From Zeaxanthinibacter sp. PT1 (lineage in GTDB: Bacteria > Bacteroidota > Bacteroidia > Flavobacteriales > Flavobacteriaceae): DNA of 64,000 nucleotides. The DNA is taken from assembly GCF_028464225.1 (NCBI RefSeq), contig NZ_JAQPCN010000001.1:1426001-1490000 (forward strand), written 5' to 3'. The notes beneath the pieces were generated by a model. The model saw nothing but the letters and a program-made list of their open reading frames with translations. It did no database searches and was not told where the DNA came from. This document shows, in pieces, positions 28,401 to 36,326 of the stretch; position 1 is the stretch's first letter, and each line of letters opens with the position of its first letter. The position numbers and the translations under genes are program-made.

Positions 28401-28803
28401 CCATCTGGTACCCACCCACATCATAAAGGTAGTCTGTTGTCTTATTGCTGCCATCTTTTGATTTAACGAGCAGCCCGATTTCGGTAATGCCGGTCGCTCC
28501 GTAGAAGGTCGTTGGGGTAAATACATAGGAGTAGGTTCCATCACCGTTATCCGTGAATTTTGCAGCCTCATCAGAATTAGACCAGCTACCATTCGAGGGA
28601 GCATCTGCTCCGTTAGAATCCGGATTGTACCAAGCCCAGAGATAAAGATCAGGAGTGCCCCATTCGGAAACCGGATCAAAATCTGAAACAGTAACCGTTA
28701 TCTCTGTATTTTCTGAAAAGACCGGCGGGTCCAGAGTGATGGTCTGGGCTACCGTAGTCAGTAAACCGGACAAAAAGAGAATTAGAAAACCGTGTATTTT
28801 CAT
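25462..28803 (-). CDS. Secreted multi-domain alpha-amylase (GH13) with type IX secretion sorting domain
   Basis: 1113 residues from the ATG at 28803, which gives a normal signal peptide (MKIHGFLILFLSGLLTTVAQ); an upstream ATG at 28872 would put 23 non-signal residues first. Domains: a starch-binding-like beta domain (about 25-150), an Ig-like segment (150-215), a CBM48-like domain (about 235-325, with VHVIGDFNNW), and GH13 (about 365-780) with the nucleophile Asp528 (DGMRWDL), acid Glu575 (VIFEHL) and Asp645 (MESHDEE). Then come a thrombospondin type 3-like calcium motif (DDDHDGVENSFDSCPGT) and a C-terminal T9SS type A sorting domain (LYPNPVSAQQLNVEL ... GTYLVGITTKDGQKFHKLLKI at the end). It would be exported and attached to or released from the surface to cut starch. 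Confidence 0.92.
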   Translation of the reverse strand: MKIHGFLILFLSGLLTTVAQTITLDPPVFSENTEITVTVSDFDPVSEWGTPDLYLWAWYNPDSNGADAPSNGSWSNSDEAAKFTDNGDGTYSYVFTPTTFYGATGITEIGLLVKSKDGSNKTTDYLYDVGGYQMGLTSPSKDLTIVTAGNNFTIEATTSEVSDWSLYADDVLIHTASATDTYSYSQVVNQTTNFRLVATNGSENLEEVFTAAIAPTVTEEALPAGLKNGINRDEADPTKATLVFYAPGKEFVHVIGDFNNWLVNSDYLMKKDPATDQFWLELSGLTPQFNHLFQYLVEYDINVADPYSTLVLDGYGNDAFIDQTTYPDLPAYPTGQSHAITVLRTGDTPYNWQVTNFEKPKKTDLVIYELLIRDFDALHSFDAVRARLDYLQELGVNAIELMPVNEFDGNESWGYNPAFHMALDKYYGTADALKQLVDEAHARGMAVIIDVVYNHASGQHPYYRMWNTDNGGTGGQASTDNPFFNPTATHSYSVFNDFNHQSQATRDYVNQTVEYWIEEFRLDGMRWDLTKGFTQNCSASDQNCTNNLQQDRVDVLQGYADTQWASDPDFYVIFEHLGGIQEEIQWAEYRKDEGKGILLWNKQTEPYNEATLGYHENGKSDFSGVSHLQKGFLRPSAISYMESHDEERLMYKNLQFGNTGPANYSVKDLPTALERMETAGAFFFTVPGPKMIWQFGELGYEVSIDFNGRVGNKPIRWEYADDPARKSIYDTWADLIELRINEPIFETSDFELDLGSTDGLKKIHLALDSATADEIKYVTIIGNFGVQEKQINPEFQETGVWYEFLNGNRKFIVTDSNQSISLQPGEFRIFGNNPTALFPDENIPDDDHDGVENSFDSCPGTPLGSSVDVNGCVVFNLPAGNFTIETASETCRNSDNGSITINAQQSLAYTATLTGPSTLVQGFTEQTVFTALSAAQYTLCITVDAESGYEQCYQLEITEPEDLSVSSKVNNSSKFVSLQLKGGSTYEIILNGRQYTTTASYFELPLDRGANELSVSTDKDCQGVYDETIYLSSSPLYPNPVSAQQLNVELQESLVGEKVMIDVYDLGGRIQLSTTVQPASPSISLDISGLAEGTYLVGITTKDGQKFHKLLKI

Positions 28804-28823
28804 AGTTGAGTGTATTGAAACAA

Positions 28824-28846
28824 AAGGGCCGTTTAAAACGGCCCTT
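28824..28846 (-). terminator. Hairpin inside the second sus operon (probable partial terminator)
   Basis: Perfect 11-base arms (AAGGGCCGTTT / AAACGGCCCTT) around one A. On the minus strand it is followed by TTTTGTTT (including the last stem Ts), as in intrinsic terminators. It sits between the SusF-like gene and the amylase gene, which are in the same direction. It may reduce expression of the downstream amylase and FN3 lipoprotein, or protect the upstream mRNA end. Confidence 0.65.
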
Positions 28847-28895
28847 GAGCAATATAGGAATGAATTAAACACAATCTTGAGTTCTTGCGAACATC

Positions 28896-30473
28896 TTAAT
28901 AAAGAGATATAACTTTATTAACAGTATCTACAGTTAGGATATAAGTGCCATCTGCACCGACGAAGGCAAAATTACTGTCTCCGTCTCCTGCGTTCTCAAA
29001 ATTGGCATCTATAGTATATCCTTCACCTTCAAAATAGGGGAAATTTAAACCAGAACCCCAATCACCTTCTACGGTGAAGAACCTGAAATTATTTGCGTCG
29101 GCAGTACTTTGGAAGGTTACATTCGCAGAGTAAATACCGTTGCCAGAGCAGCTCACCTGAACAGGTGTATCCCAACTCCAGCCAGCATCAGGAGCACCTG
29201 CTCCTACAATCCATAGCTGGTCGTATTCACAACTCGGTGATCCTAAACTGATCACTTTGTTAACGGTATCTACTGTTAAGGTATAGGAGCCGGAAACACC
29301 AATAAAAGCAAAGTTACTATCACCGTCACCGGCATTTACAAAATTACTATCAATCGTATATCCTGCATCTGCGAAGTATGGGTAATTCTGGCCTGATCCC
29401 CAATCACCTTCCGTTGTAAAGAATCGGAAATTATTATCCGCTCCACCGTTATTTTGTAAGGTAACATTGGCAGAATAGGTCCCTTCACCTGTGCAACTAA
29501 CTTGTACTGGCGAATCCCATCCCCAGCCCGCTGCAGGGGCACCAGCACCAACAATCCATAATTGGTCCAGGTCGCAATTTGGGTCACTTACAGGAGGAGC
29601 AAGAGTAATCGTCAGGTTTTTTGTGTCAATGGTCAGGTTATATGTGCCAGTAGTACCGACAAAGGCGAAATTACTGTCCCCATCCATGGCATTTTCAAAG
29701 TTATTGTCAATGGTGTAGCCAGCATCCGCAAAATAAGGGTAATTCTGACCAGATCCCCAGTCACCTTCTGTGGTGAAGAATCTGAAATTATTGGCATCTA
29801 CAGTACTTTGGAAAGATACATTAGCAGAGTAAACCCCATCTCCTGTACAAGGTACTTGTACCGGGGTATCCCAACCCCAGCCGGCATCAGGTGCACCGGC
29901 ACCAACAATCCACAGCTGATCAAGCTCACAATTGGCATTATTGCCTTCTGCTTGTTTTTCTACCATAGTAATTGTCATCGACATTAACTCGGAAACAGAT
30001 TTAACCTCATTGGTAGCTCCATCGCTTCCTACAAAAGCCTTAACACGGAAGTAGACTGTTCCGGTATTATTGGGTTCTCCTTCCTCATTCGTAGTTGCAG
30101 GATCGGAATCAAGTCCTAAAGTTTCAGCAAGTTGAATCAGTGTATTGACAAGGATCGCGTGATTGGTTTCACTCAATGTTCCTGAATCGTAGTCCACAGT
30201 ACTGAAATCAGCACTAACTGAACCTTCGACCGTATAGCTCACCGTTGTTGGAGCTCCAAAATCCGGTTTGTTCCAAACAAATCGCTCGGCAATGTTATTT
30301 TTCGTTTCGGCAGACAAAAGGTAGTTAGCTGATGCCGTATTCTCAAAGCTAATCGCTTCACTGGGTTCCTGTGCGGTAAAGATGAGATAATCCTCCTTGT
30401 CACAGGCAACCATACCGAAGGCCAATACAAAGACCCCCATGAATATTTTCAGATAATTGGTAAATGCTTTCAT
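28896..30473 (-). CDS. SusE/SusF-family starch-binding outer-membrane lipoprotein with three repeated modules
   Basis: 525 residues with a lipobox (GMVAC, Cys24). The N-terminal SusE-type domain runs to about residue 172. Three tandem modules of about 110 residues follow: 182-291, 300-410 and 415-524. Each starts with CE/DLDQLWIVGAGAP-like sequence and contains FRFFT.EGDWGSG and YTID.NF. The conserved Trp residues (LWIVG, GWGWD) fit starch-binding SusE/F modules. SusE and SusF proteins hold starch at the cell surface and do not cut it. It follows susD2 by 12 bases. Confidence 0.88.
   Translation of the reverse strand: MKAFTNYLKIFMGVFVLAFGMVACDKEDYLIFTAQEPSEAISFENTASANYLLSAETKNNIAERFVWNKPDFGAPTTVSYTVEGSVSADFSTVDYDSGTLSETNHAILVNTLIQLAETLGLDSDPATTNEEGEPNNTGTVYFRVKAFVGSDGATNEVKSVSELMSMTITMVEKQAEGNNANCELDQLWIVGAGAPDAGWGWDTPVQVPCTGDGVYSANVSFQSTVDANNFRFFTTEGDWGSGQNYPYFADAGYTIDNNFENAMDGDSNFAFVGTTGTYNLTIDTKNLTITLAPPVSDPNCDLDQLWIVGAGAPAAGWGWDSPVQVSCTGEGTYSANVTLQNNGGADNNFRFFTTEGDWGSGQNYPYFADAGYTIDSNFVNAGDGDSNFAFIGVSGSYTLTVDTVNKVISLGSPSCEYDQLWIVGAGAPDAGWSWDTPVQVSCSGNGIYSANVTFQSTADANNFRFFTVEGDWGSGLNFPYFEGEGYTIDANFENAGDGDSNFAFVGADGTYILTVDTVNKVISLY
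28899..29930 (-). repeat. Three tandem near-identical starch-binding modules inside the SusF-like gene
   Basis: Units at 29601-29930, 29244-29576 and 28899-29231, each about 330 bases. The protein units share long identical stretches (for example TTEGDWGSGQNYPYFADAGY in units 1 and 2), with divergence mainly in linkers and the third unit. This suggests duplication within the gene, more recent than the paralogous families around it. Confidence 0.85.
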
Positions 30474-30485
30474 AATTGTTCAGTA

Positions 30486-32096
30486 TTAGTATCCTTCGTT
30501 TTGAGTTAGATTGGTGTTGATAAGTAGTACGTTTTCAGGTAATGGGAAAACCTTGCGGAAACTCTCCACCGCTTTTCCATTCTGAGCCCCACCTTTAAAA
30601 GGCCAGAGATATGAGCCGGTTGTAAAAAGATTATAACGGATCAGGTCTGTCCGTCTCAGGCCTTCCCAGTGCAGTTCCCTGGAACGCTCTGCCAGTACAA
30701 ATTCCGGGTCTATGTCAACTGAGGTAATAACCGGTGCACCGGCCCTTGCTCTAAGTTCGTTAACCAGGGAAGTGGCTTTAGAGATATCTCCACCGGCACC
30801 TCGGGCTACTGCTTCCGCATAGTTAAGGTAAACCTCTGCCAGCCTGATCAGTGGGAGATCTGTATCGACAAAATCTCCTGACTTATCACTTCCTTGTTCG
30901 CCATTCACATTTACATTCTTGAATTTACCAAGGGCATATCCATCCTCGAAAGTGTTAGCGATAGTTTCAATTTCATAATTCTGACCTTCTGTAAAGAATT
31001 GGGCTCTTGCATCGTTCCATGCCACCGGATGATTATTTCCATCCCTTTCTGTAACGGCGTAGTCAAACTGGTCTACAAAAGCCTTGGTGGTGCGGTATCC
31101 AAACCAACCCCCGTTAACGCCGAAGAGTACAGGATCCATATCCCCACCTAGAGGGGCATGGGTTAGGAAGGTTGTTCCTCCAAAAGTTTGCTGGTTGATC
31201 CCGTCAAAGGTGAGGACAAACAGGAACTCATTCTGAGCTCCATTTGTATCGTTATCCGCCAGGAACAATTCATCATAAGCTGATCCATTGCCGTTCCCGT
31301 CGTTGGTGTTGATACTGTAGCTACTGTTAATCACCTTATCTGCATTGGTGATCACATCTGCATAGCGGTTCTGTCCTACGAATTCTTCTGCATTCAGGTA
31401 CAGTCTTGAGAGTAATGCCCAGGCGGCAGCCTGGTCTACCCGACCATATTCGTTAGCACCGGGTGCTTTTAGGTCGGCTTCAATAGCTTGTAACTCACTT
31501 TCTACAAAGGCAAAGATCTCATCCCTGTTGCTTTGCTCCGGAAGCTCCGTGGTAATCTCGGTCACCAAAGGCACATTTGCAAAAAGGTCCATCAGGTTAT
31601 AATAAGCATAGGCCCTGATAAAACGCGCTTCGGCAATAAAAGAGGCTACCTCCGGGTCATCGGATAATACCTCTGCATTTGAAATAAAGGAGTTTGAGAA
31701 AGAAACTACCTGAGACAAGCGAAAATACATGGCTGTCGTAAAGTCGTTCCCTGCTCCCCAGCTCATCGCGTGCAGGTTAGGTAAACCCGGGTCTCCCCAG
31801 CCAACCACCGCGTGATCTGTGGTGAGTTCATTTAAGTTGAACAGCATCCTTGAGAATTGTGAGAATCCCTCATCAACCCCGCTAATGTCTGCTTGCCCTG
31901 CCGGACCTTGTTGACCGGTCAATGCAAGACCTGCATAAAGTTTAGCCAGGGCGCCTTTTGCCTCCTGGGAATTTTTATAAACGTCTACTTCCGTAAAAAG
32001 GTCCGGATCTATAGGCGTCTGGTCCAGATCGCTGGTACAGGCACTGATGCCGATAAGCAGCAAAAGGCCTCCCATTAATATTGTATACTTTTTCAT
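30486..32096 (-). CDS. susD: SusD-family starch-binding outer-membrane lipoprotein (SusD2)
   Basis: 536 residues with a lipobox (GISAC, Cys20). It resembles the starch SusD of Bacteroides: a DISGVDEGFSQFSR segment followed by LNELTTDHAVVGWGDPG and AMYFRLSQVVSFSNSFI, then the helical core (ARFIRAYAYYNLMDLFANVPLV) and the C-terminal LPLIRLAEVYLNYAEAVARG. It binds starch at the surface with SusC2. It lies 9 bases downstream of susC2 and 12 bases upstream of the SusF-like gene. Confidence 0.94.
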   Translation of the reverse strand: MKKYTILMGGLLLLIGISACTSDLDQTPIDPDLFTEVDVYKNSQEAKGALAKLYAGLALTGQQGPAGQADISGVDEGFSQFSRMLFNLNELTTDHAVVGWGDPGLPNLHAMSWGAGNDFTTAMYFRLSQVVSFSNSFISNAEVLSDDPEVASFIAEARFIRAYAYYNLMDLFANVPLVTEITTELPEQSNRDEIFAFVESELQAIEADLKAPGANEYGRVDQAAAWALLSRLYLNAEEFVGQNRYADVITNADKVINSSYSINTNDGNGNGSAYDELFLADNDTNGAQNEFLFVLTFDGINQQTFGGTTFLTHAPLGGDMDPVLFGVNGGWFGYRTTKAFVDQFDYAVTERDGNNHPVAWNDARAQFFTEGQNYEIETIANTFEDGYALGKFKNVNVNGEQGSDKSGDFVDTDLPLIRLAEVYLNYAEAVARGAGGDISKATSLVNELRARAGAPVITSVDIDPEFVLAERSRELHWEGLRRTDLIRYNLFTTGSYLWPFKGGAQNGKAVESFRKVFPLPENVLLINTNLTQNEGY

Positions 32097-32105
32097 GGCT
32101 ATTTG

Positions 32106-35066
32106 TTAAAAGTTGATATCTAATCCGATGGTCAAGACCCTCGGCCTGGGATAAAAATTATTGTCGATTCCACCCGTGATTTCCGGGTCGAGCCCGTTGT
32201 AATTGGTCACTACCAGCAGGTTCTGACCAGATGCGTAGAAACGCAAAGGGTTGCCAAAAAATCCTTCCGTGAGGGTGTATCCTAAAGTTACATTATCGAG
32301 CCTGAAAAAGGAAGCATTCTCGATAAAGTAGTCGCTTAAAAGGTTGGTTTCGGTAAACTGCTGGAACTCGGTTCTCAGGTAATCTGCCGGGATATTCCTC
32401 AGGATATCATTAGAAAACACCCCGTTCAGTGCGGTTGTACTGGCTACGTTGTTGTAGTTGTAGTTCCCGATACTGGCACGAGATACGGCGGAGAAGTCCC
32501 AGTTCTTATAAGATAAGTTGGTGCTTAGCCCCATGAGAATATCCGCATAGGGATTCTTGTACAGGTAGCGATCCTCAGAGTTGATCTGCCCATCGTCATT
32601 CAGGTCTGCATAAGCACCTTCTATGGGCTTGCCATTCACATCGTAGATCTGCTTATAAACGAAATACGAAAAAGGAGCAGCTCCTACCTGGTGGCGTTGT
32701 ACCGTGTTACCAACACCGCCTGATATCCCACCCACATCCTGAGTGTCTGGTAAACGAGTGATCTCGTTGTCGTTTACGGAGATATTGTAATTAATGCTCC
32801 ATTCCAGGTCCTCGGTGCGCACAGGTACCAGGTTGAGTTCTACCTCAACACCCCGGTTCTCCATATCGCCGATATTAGCACTGATGGTATTTCCGAAGTT
32901 GGTAAATGGATCAACTACGGTTGTGGCAATCAGGTCTTCAGTCGTTTTGATATAGGCGTTCACAGAACCGGATACCCTGCTTTCTAGAACAGAGAAGTCG
33001 ATTCCGGCGTTTAAGGTGTTACCTACTTCCCAACGGAGATCTTCGTTGATCGGTTCGGGTCTGAAAGTTCTGAAAAACGAATCCCCGAACTGGTACTGGG
33101 CACTTGGTGTACTGATTACGTACCTGGTCAGGAAATTGTAATCTCCTAATCCGTTAACATTACCAACCTCACCATAGCCAATACGAAGTTTTAATTGGTC
33201 AAAGGGACCATTGGCCAGGAAGCTTTCATTATGGATGTTCCAGGCTAATGCTGCAGATGGGAAATATCCCCATCGGTCATTAGGGTTTAATTTGGAGGAA
33301 GCATCCGCTCTTAAGGTAGCTGTAACCAGGTACCTGCCGTCAAAATCATAATTAAGTCGCCCGAAATATGAAAGTAATACGTTACGCGACTTGTCAATGA
33401 AAGTCTCGTCCAGGGATGCTTCATCATTTAGAGAACCATCGGCATTGAGGATGCGTTCCACGTTGTTGGAAAAATTATCAAACTCGAATCGCTGGTACGA
33501 ATAACCTCCGGTTACGTCCAGGTTGTGCTTATCAAATTCTCTTTTATAATTAAGGTAGGCGTCAAACAGGTAGTTCTTGGCTTCCTGTGTGTATCGCTCA
33601 GTCCTGCCGTCATAACCGGTTGCCGATGTAGGAAAATTATTGGGGATGGTCTTTCCGCCTTCACTTTTAGAAAGGTCGTAACCTCCGTTTACTGTAGCAG
33701 TTAAACCGGTTACCCAATGTAACTCGTAATCGGCCTTTAAATTTCCGACAAAACGATCTACTGTAGCCTGGTCATCGATAAGATCCAGGATGGCCACCGG
33801 GTTAGTCGGCGCCAGGTTCAGCTGACTAGTTCCTGCAGCGTTCAGCCAGGAGTAATAGCCAAAGTCGGTACCATTATCATCGGTAAATGCGAAGAAAGGT
33901 GAATTCTGATCGTATACGGGTTTGGTAGGGTCAAATGAAACAGCTGATCCGATAGCCCCCCTGTCTGCAAAAGTGTTCTCGGTGCGTGCAACCCTTGCAT
34001 TTACCTCAAATTTCAGGTGGTCATCAAGTAGTCGTGGAGTCAGGTTTACAGATGCGGTAAGACGATTAAAATTATCACCGCTAAGAATACCATCCTGGTC
34101 AGAATATCCCAAAGAGGCTCTAAGTGGAACTCCGAATGCAGCACCTACAGCGCTTAAGGAATGATCAGAACCGAATGCGGTCCTGTAAATCAGGTCCTGC
34201 CAATCAGTGGAGGCAGTACCCAGGCGGTCTATGAAATCCTGGTTACCGGTATCCCTGACCAGTTTCCTGAACTGGGAGGGATTCAGTACATCTACGGTAT
34301 TTACCGGTTCGTACACTGAAGTATTACTTCTCAGGTTAAATGAGAATTCCCCGGCTTTACCTTTCTTGGTTGTGATCAGAACCACCCCATTGGCAGCCCT
34401 GGATCCATAGATCGATGTGGCCGAGGCATCTTTTAATACGCTGATCGCCTCAATATCATTTGGGTTGATCAGGTTTAGCGGGTTCCGACTTCCACCTACG
34501 CCGCCATCATTCAAGGGTACACCGTCCACGACGAAAAGGGGATTTGAATTCAGGTTAAGGGATCCAATACCCCTGACCAGGAAGTTAGAACCTTCACCCG
34601 GAGCACCCCCGCCGTTCACGATAGAAACACCGGCTATCTTCCCTTGTATTAATTGCTGTGGAGATGAAACTTGCCCTTTGTTAAAATCCTTAGACGTTAC
34701 AAGGTTTACGGCTCCGGTAAGATCTTCTTTTCGGACAGACCCATAACCAATCACTACTACTTCGTCCAGCTGCTCCGTATCTTCCTGTAAAGTGACATCC
34801 AGGTTGGGGCCGGTTACTGTTACTTCTTTGGATTTGAATGCGATATAGGAGAATTGTAGAATATCCCCGGTACTGGCATTAATGGAATAATTTCCATCAA
34901 AATCTGTGGTGGTCCCGGTTGTTGTACCCTTAATAACGATACTAACTCCGGGCAGCGGTTCCCCCGAACTGCCATCGGTAACCGTACCACTGACATTCAC
35001 CTGTGCCAGCATTAATGCAGGGACAAGGAATAACAGCAGTGACAGATACTGCTTGATGTTTTTCAT
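32106..35066 (-). CDS. susC: SusC-family TonB-dependent outer-membrane transporter (SusC2)
   Basis: 986 residues. The signal peptide ends near residue 21, followed by a carboxypeptidase-like domain (VSGTVTDGSSGEPLPGVSIV), a TonB box-like EVVVIGYGS, a plug (NPLFVVDGVPLNDGG, LKDASATSIYGSRAANGV) and a barrel ending in LTIGLDINF. It imports maltooligosaccharides with SusD2. It is the first gene of the operon susC2-susD2-SusF-like-amylase-FN3 lipoprotein. A LacI-type operator candidate lies about 93-110 bases upstream of its start. Confidence 0.95.
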   Translation of the reverse strand: MKNIKQYLSLLLFLVPALMLAQVNVSGTVTDGSSGEPLPGVSIVIKGTTTGTTTDFDGNYSINASTGDILQFSYIAFKSKEVTVTGPNLDVTLQEDTEQLDEVVVIGYGSVRKEDLTGAVNLVTSKDFNKGQVSSPQQLIQGKIAGVSIVNGGGAPGEGSNFLVRGIGSLNLNSNPLFVVDGVPLNDGGVGGSRNPLNLINPNDIEAISVLKDASATSIYGSRAANGVVLITTKKGKAGEFSFNLRSNTSVYEPVNTVDVLNPSQFRKLVRDTGNQDFIDRLGTASTDWQDLIYRTAFGSDHSLSAVGAAFGVPLRASLGYSDQDGILSGDNFNRLTASVNLTPRLLDDHLKFEVNARVARTENTFADRGAIGSAVSFDPTKPVYDQNSPFFAFTDDNGTDFGYYSWLNAAGTSQLNLAPTNPVAILDLIDDQATVDRFVGNLKADYELHWVTGLTATVNGGYDLSKSEGGKTIPNNFPTSATGYDGRTERYTQEAKNYLFDAYLNYKREFDKHNLDVTGGYSYQRFEFDNFSNNVERILNADGSLNDEASLDETFIDKSRNVLLSYFGRLNYDFDGRYLVTATLRADASSKLNPNDRWGYFPSAALAWNIHNESFLANGPFDQLKLRIGYGEVGNVNGLGDYNFLTRYVISTPSAQYQFGDSFFRTFRPEPINEDLRWEVGNTLNAGIDFSVLESRVSGSVNAYIKTTEDLIATTVVDPFTNFGNTISANIGDMENRGVEVELNLVPVRTEDLEWSINYNISVNDNEITRLPDTQDVGGISGGVGNTVQRHQVGAAPFSYFVYKQIYDVNGKPIEGAYADLNDDGQINSEDRYLYKNPYADILMGLSTNLSYKNWDFSAVSRASIGNYNYNNVASTTALNGVFSNDILRNIPADYLRTEFQQFTETNLLSDYFIENASFFRLDNVTLGYTLTEGFFGNPLRFYASGQNLLVVTNYNGLDPEITGGIDNNFYPRPRVLTIGLDINF

Positions 35067-35158
35067 AAAATTGAGTTTAGATTGCTTAATTTGAGCTTAG
35101 CGGGGCGTAAAATATGTAAAATTAATGTTAAATCTAGGCTTATTGCCCTATTGCATTC

Positions 35159-35176
35159 AACTCAAACGTTTTCGTG
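35159..35176. promoter_or_regulatory. Candidate LacI-family operator upstream of susC2
   Basis: AACTCAAACGTTTTCGTG aligns with the palindromic site before susC1 at 13 of 18 positions; the right half TTTCGTGTT-ATAA continues into the flank. The core AAACGTTT is palindromic with the central CG typical of LacI-family sites. It lies 93 bases before the susC2 start codon, the same distance as the susC1 site from its gene (93 bases). Confidence 0.55.
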
Positions 35177-35419
35177 TTGATAAAATATATTTAGCTAAAC
35201 CGGGGCGATTTTTATGAATACTACAAATATGATGGTCCGATTCAGGAAAATTTCGCAGATATGAAAATTTTAACATAATTTTTGATGTGCATCACCGGTG
35301 TTAAGGAAAAGTTAATTCCTGAAATCCTGTCTTTACACTGTCTACCGAAGTTGAAGCCCTAATTTCCCAACCCCTTATTCCGTTCAAAGAACTCCGGAAT
35401 CAAATGTTCCTATTTGGAC

Positions 35420-35435
35420 TGAAAACGTTTGCGAA
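35420..35435. promoter_or_regulatory. Candidate LacI-family operator upstream of pgmB promoter
   Basis: TGAAAACGTTTGCGAA contains the palindromic core AAACGTTT shared with the susC2 site, with a flank like a PurR-type box (AAACGTTTGCG). It lies about 37 bases upstream of the -33 element of the pgmB promoter. Confidence 0.45.
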
Positions 35436-35471
35436 GCCTGCAACAACAGAGGTTCAACGGACCGGGATCGC

Positions 35472-35499
35472 TTGTACTTAAAATTAATTTCTATTTTTG
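35472..35499 (+). promoter_or_regulatory. Promoter of pgmB operon
   Basis: TTG at 35472-35474 and TATTTTTG at 35492-35499, with 17 bases between them, match the Bacteroidota -33/-7 consensus (TTTG and TAnnTTTG). Transcription would start near 35505, leaving a leader of about 160 bases. Confidence 0.6.
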
Positions 35500-35595
35500 G
35501 CGCAGTCCGAACTCCAGCTAATTTCTTGTCAGCAGGGGTGTATGACCAGAGTGTAGATGCAGAAGTATATCCCGCTATGTAACCGCTTATTCCGG

Positions 35596-35622
35596 TTTCG
35601 GGCATTGAACGAAAGCCCGAAA
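35596..35622 (+). promoter_or_regulatory. Hairpin in the pgmB leader
   Basis: Perfect 8-base-pair stem TTTCGGGC (35596-35603) with GCCCGAAA (35615-35622) and an 11-base loop. No T run follows, so it is not a terminator. It could affect mRNA stability or translation; the role is unknown. Confidence 0.4.
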
Positions 35623-35666
35623 GGTGGGTTTAAATTGGTATTGGTCAGCGGAAATAAATAAAAAAA

Positions 35667-36326
35667 ATGGAAAAAATTGGATTTATATTTGACCTGGACG
35701 GTGTTATTGTAGATACTGCCGGTTATCATTACCTCGCTTGGAAAAACCTGGCAGATGAACTGGGTATCCCTTTTGATGAAGAAGCGAATGAAGCTTTTAA
35801 AGGAGTCAGCCGTAAACGCTGCTTACAACAACTGTTGTCTATGGGGGATATGAGTGTGTCCGAACAACAGTTTGAAGCCTGGCTGATCTCTAAAAATGAA
35901 GACTATTTGTCGTATATTGAAGGCATGGATTCTTCAGAGATCCTTCCCGGGGTCATGAAAGTCCTGGATTACCTCAAAGAGCGAAAGATACCTATGGCTT
36001 TAGGCTCTGCCAGCAAAAATGCCAGGGCTATCCTGGCCAAAGTAGGTCTTACAGATTATTTTGATACGGTGGTAGATGGTAAAGCTGTTACCAAGGCAAA
36101 GCCTGATCCGGAGGTATTCCTGATCGCGGCAAAGGAACTGGGGGCCGAAGCACGGTCTTGCGTGGTTTTTGAAGATGCCCTTGCGGGCATAGAAGCTGCT
36201 AATACTGCAGGAATGACCAGTGTTGGTATAGGTCATCCTGATATCCTGACGGAAGCCGACTATAATTTTAAGGATTTTACAGAAATCGAATTAGCATTTA
36301 TAAAAGAATTAATACAGAAGTTATGA
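35667..36326 (+). CDS. pgmB: Beta-phosphoglucomutase
   Basis: 219 residues, HAD superfamily. The motif FDLDGVIVD (nucleophile Asp9, acid/base Asp11) starts the protein. The cap region has HYLAWKNLADELGIPF and KGVSRKRCLQQLL, and SASKNA and FEDALAGIEAA follow, all characteristic of beta-phosphoglucomutase. It converts beta-glucose 1-phosphate, the product of maltose phosphorylase, to glucose 6-phosphate in the cytoplasm. The next gene is that phosphorylase and overlaps it by 4 bases (ATGA), which supports the assignment strongly. Confidence 0.95.
   Translation: MEKIGFIFDLDGVIVDTAGYHYLAWKNLADELGIPFDEEANEAFKGVSRKRCLQQLLSMGDMSVSEQQFEAWLISKNEDYLSYIEGMDSSEILPGVMKVLDYLKERKIPMALGSASKNARAILAKVGLTDYFDTVVDGKAVTKAKPDPEVFLIAAKELGAEARSCVVFEDALAGIEAANTAGMTSVGIGHPDILTEADYNFKDFTEIELAFIKELIQKL

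Larger units (their letters stand above)
35067..35666. other. Divergent control region, susC2 / pgmB
   Basis: 600 bases with no gene I can support. It holds two LacI-type operator candidates (35159-35176 and 35420-35435), a good plus-strand promoter for pgmB (35472-35499), a weak minus-strand -7 element for susC2 (CATATTTG at 35231-35224) and a perfect-stem hairpin in the pgmB leader (35596-35622). Small open frames here show no family features. Confidence 0.7.

Noticed and set aside
28899-29930. Possible CRISPR-like repeat array
   Set aside because: The repeats are about 330 bases, in frame and encode protein modules; there are no short repeats with unique spacers.
29491-29987. Plus-strand frames of 75-141 residues over the repeats
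   Set aside because: They mirror the tandem SusF-like modules and are not separate genes.
35384-35605. A 73-residue minus-strand frame in the control region
   Set aside because: It runs through the promoter and operator sequences and has no recognisable domain.
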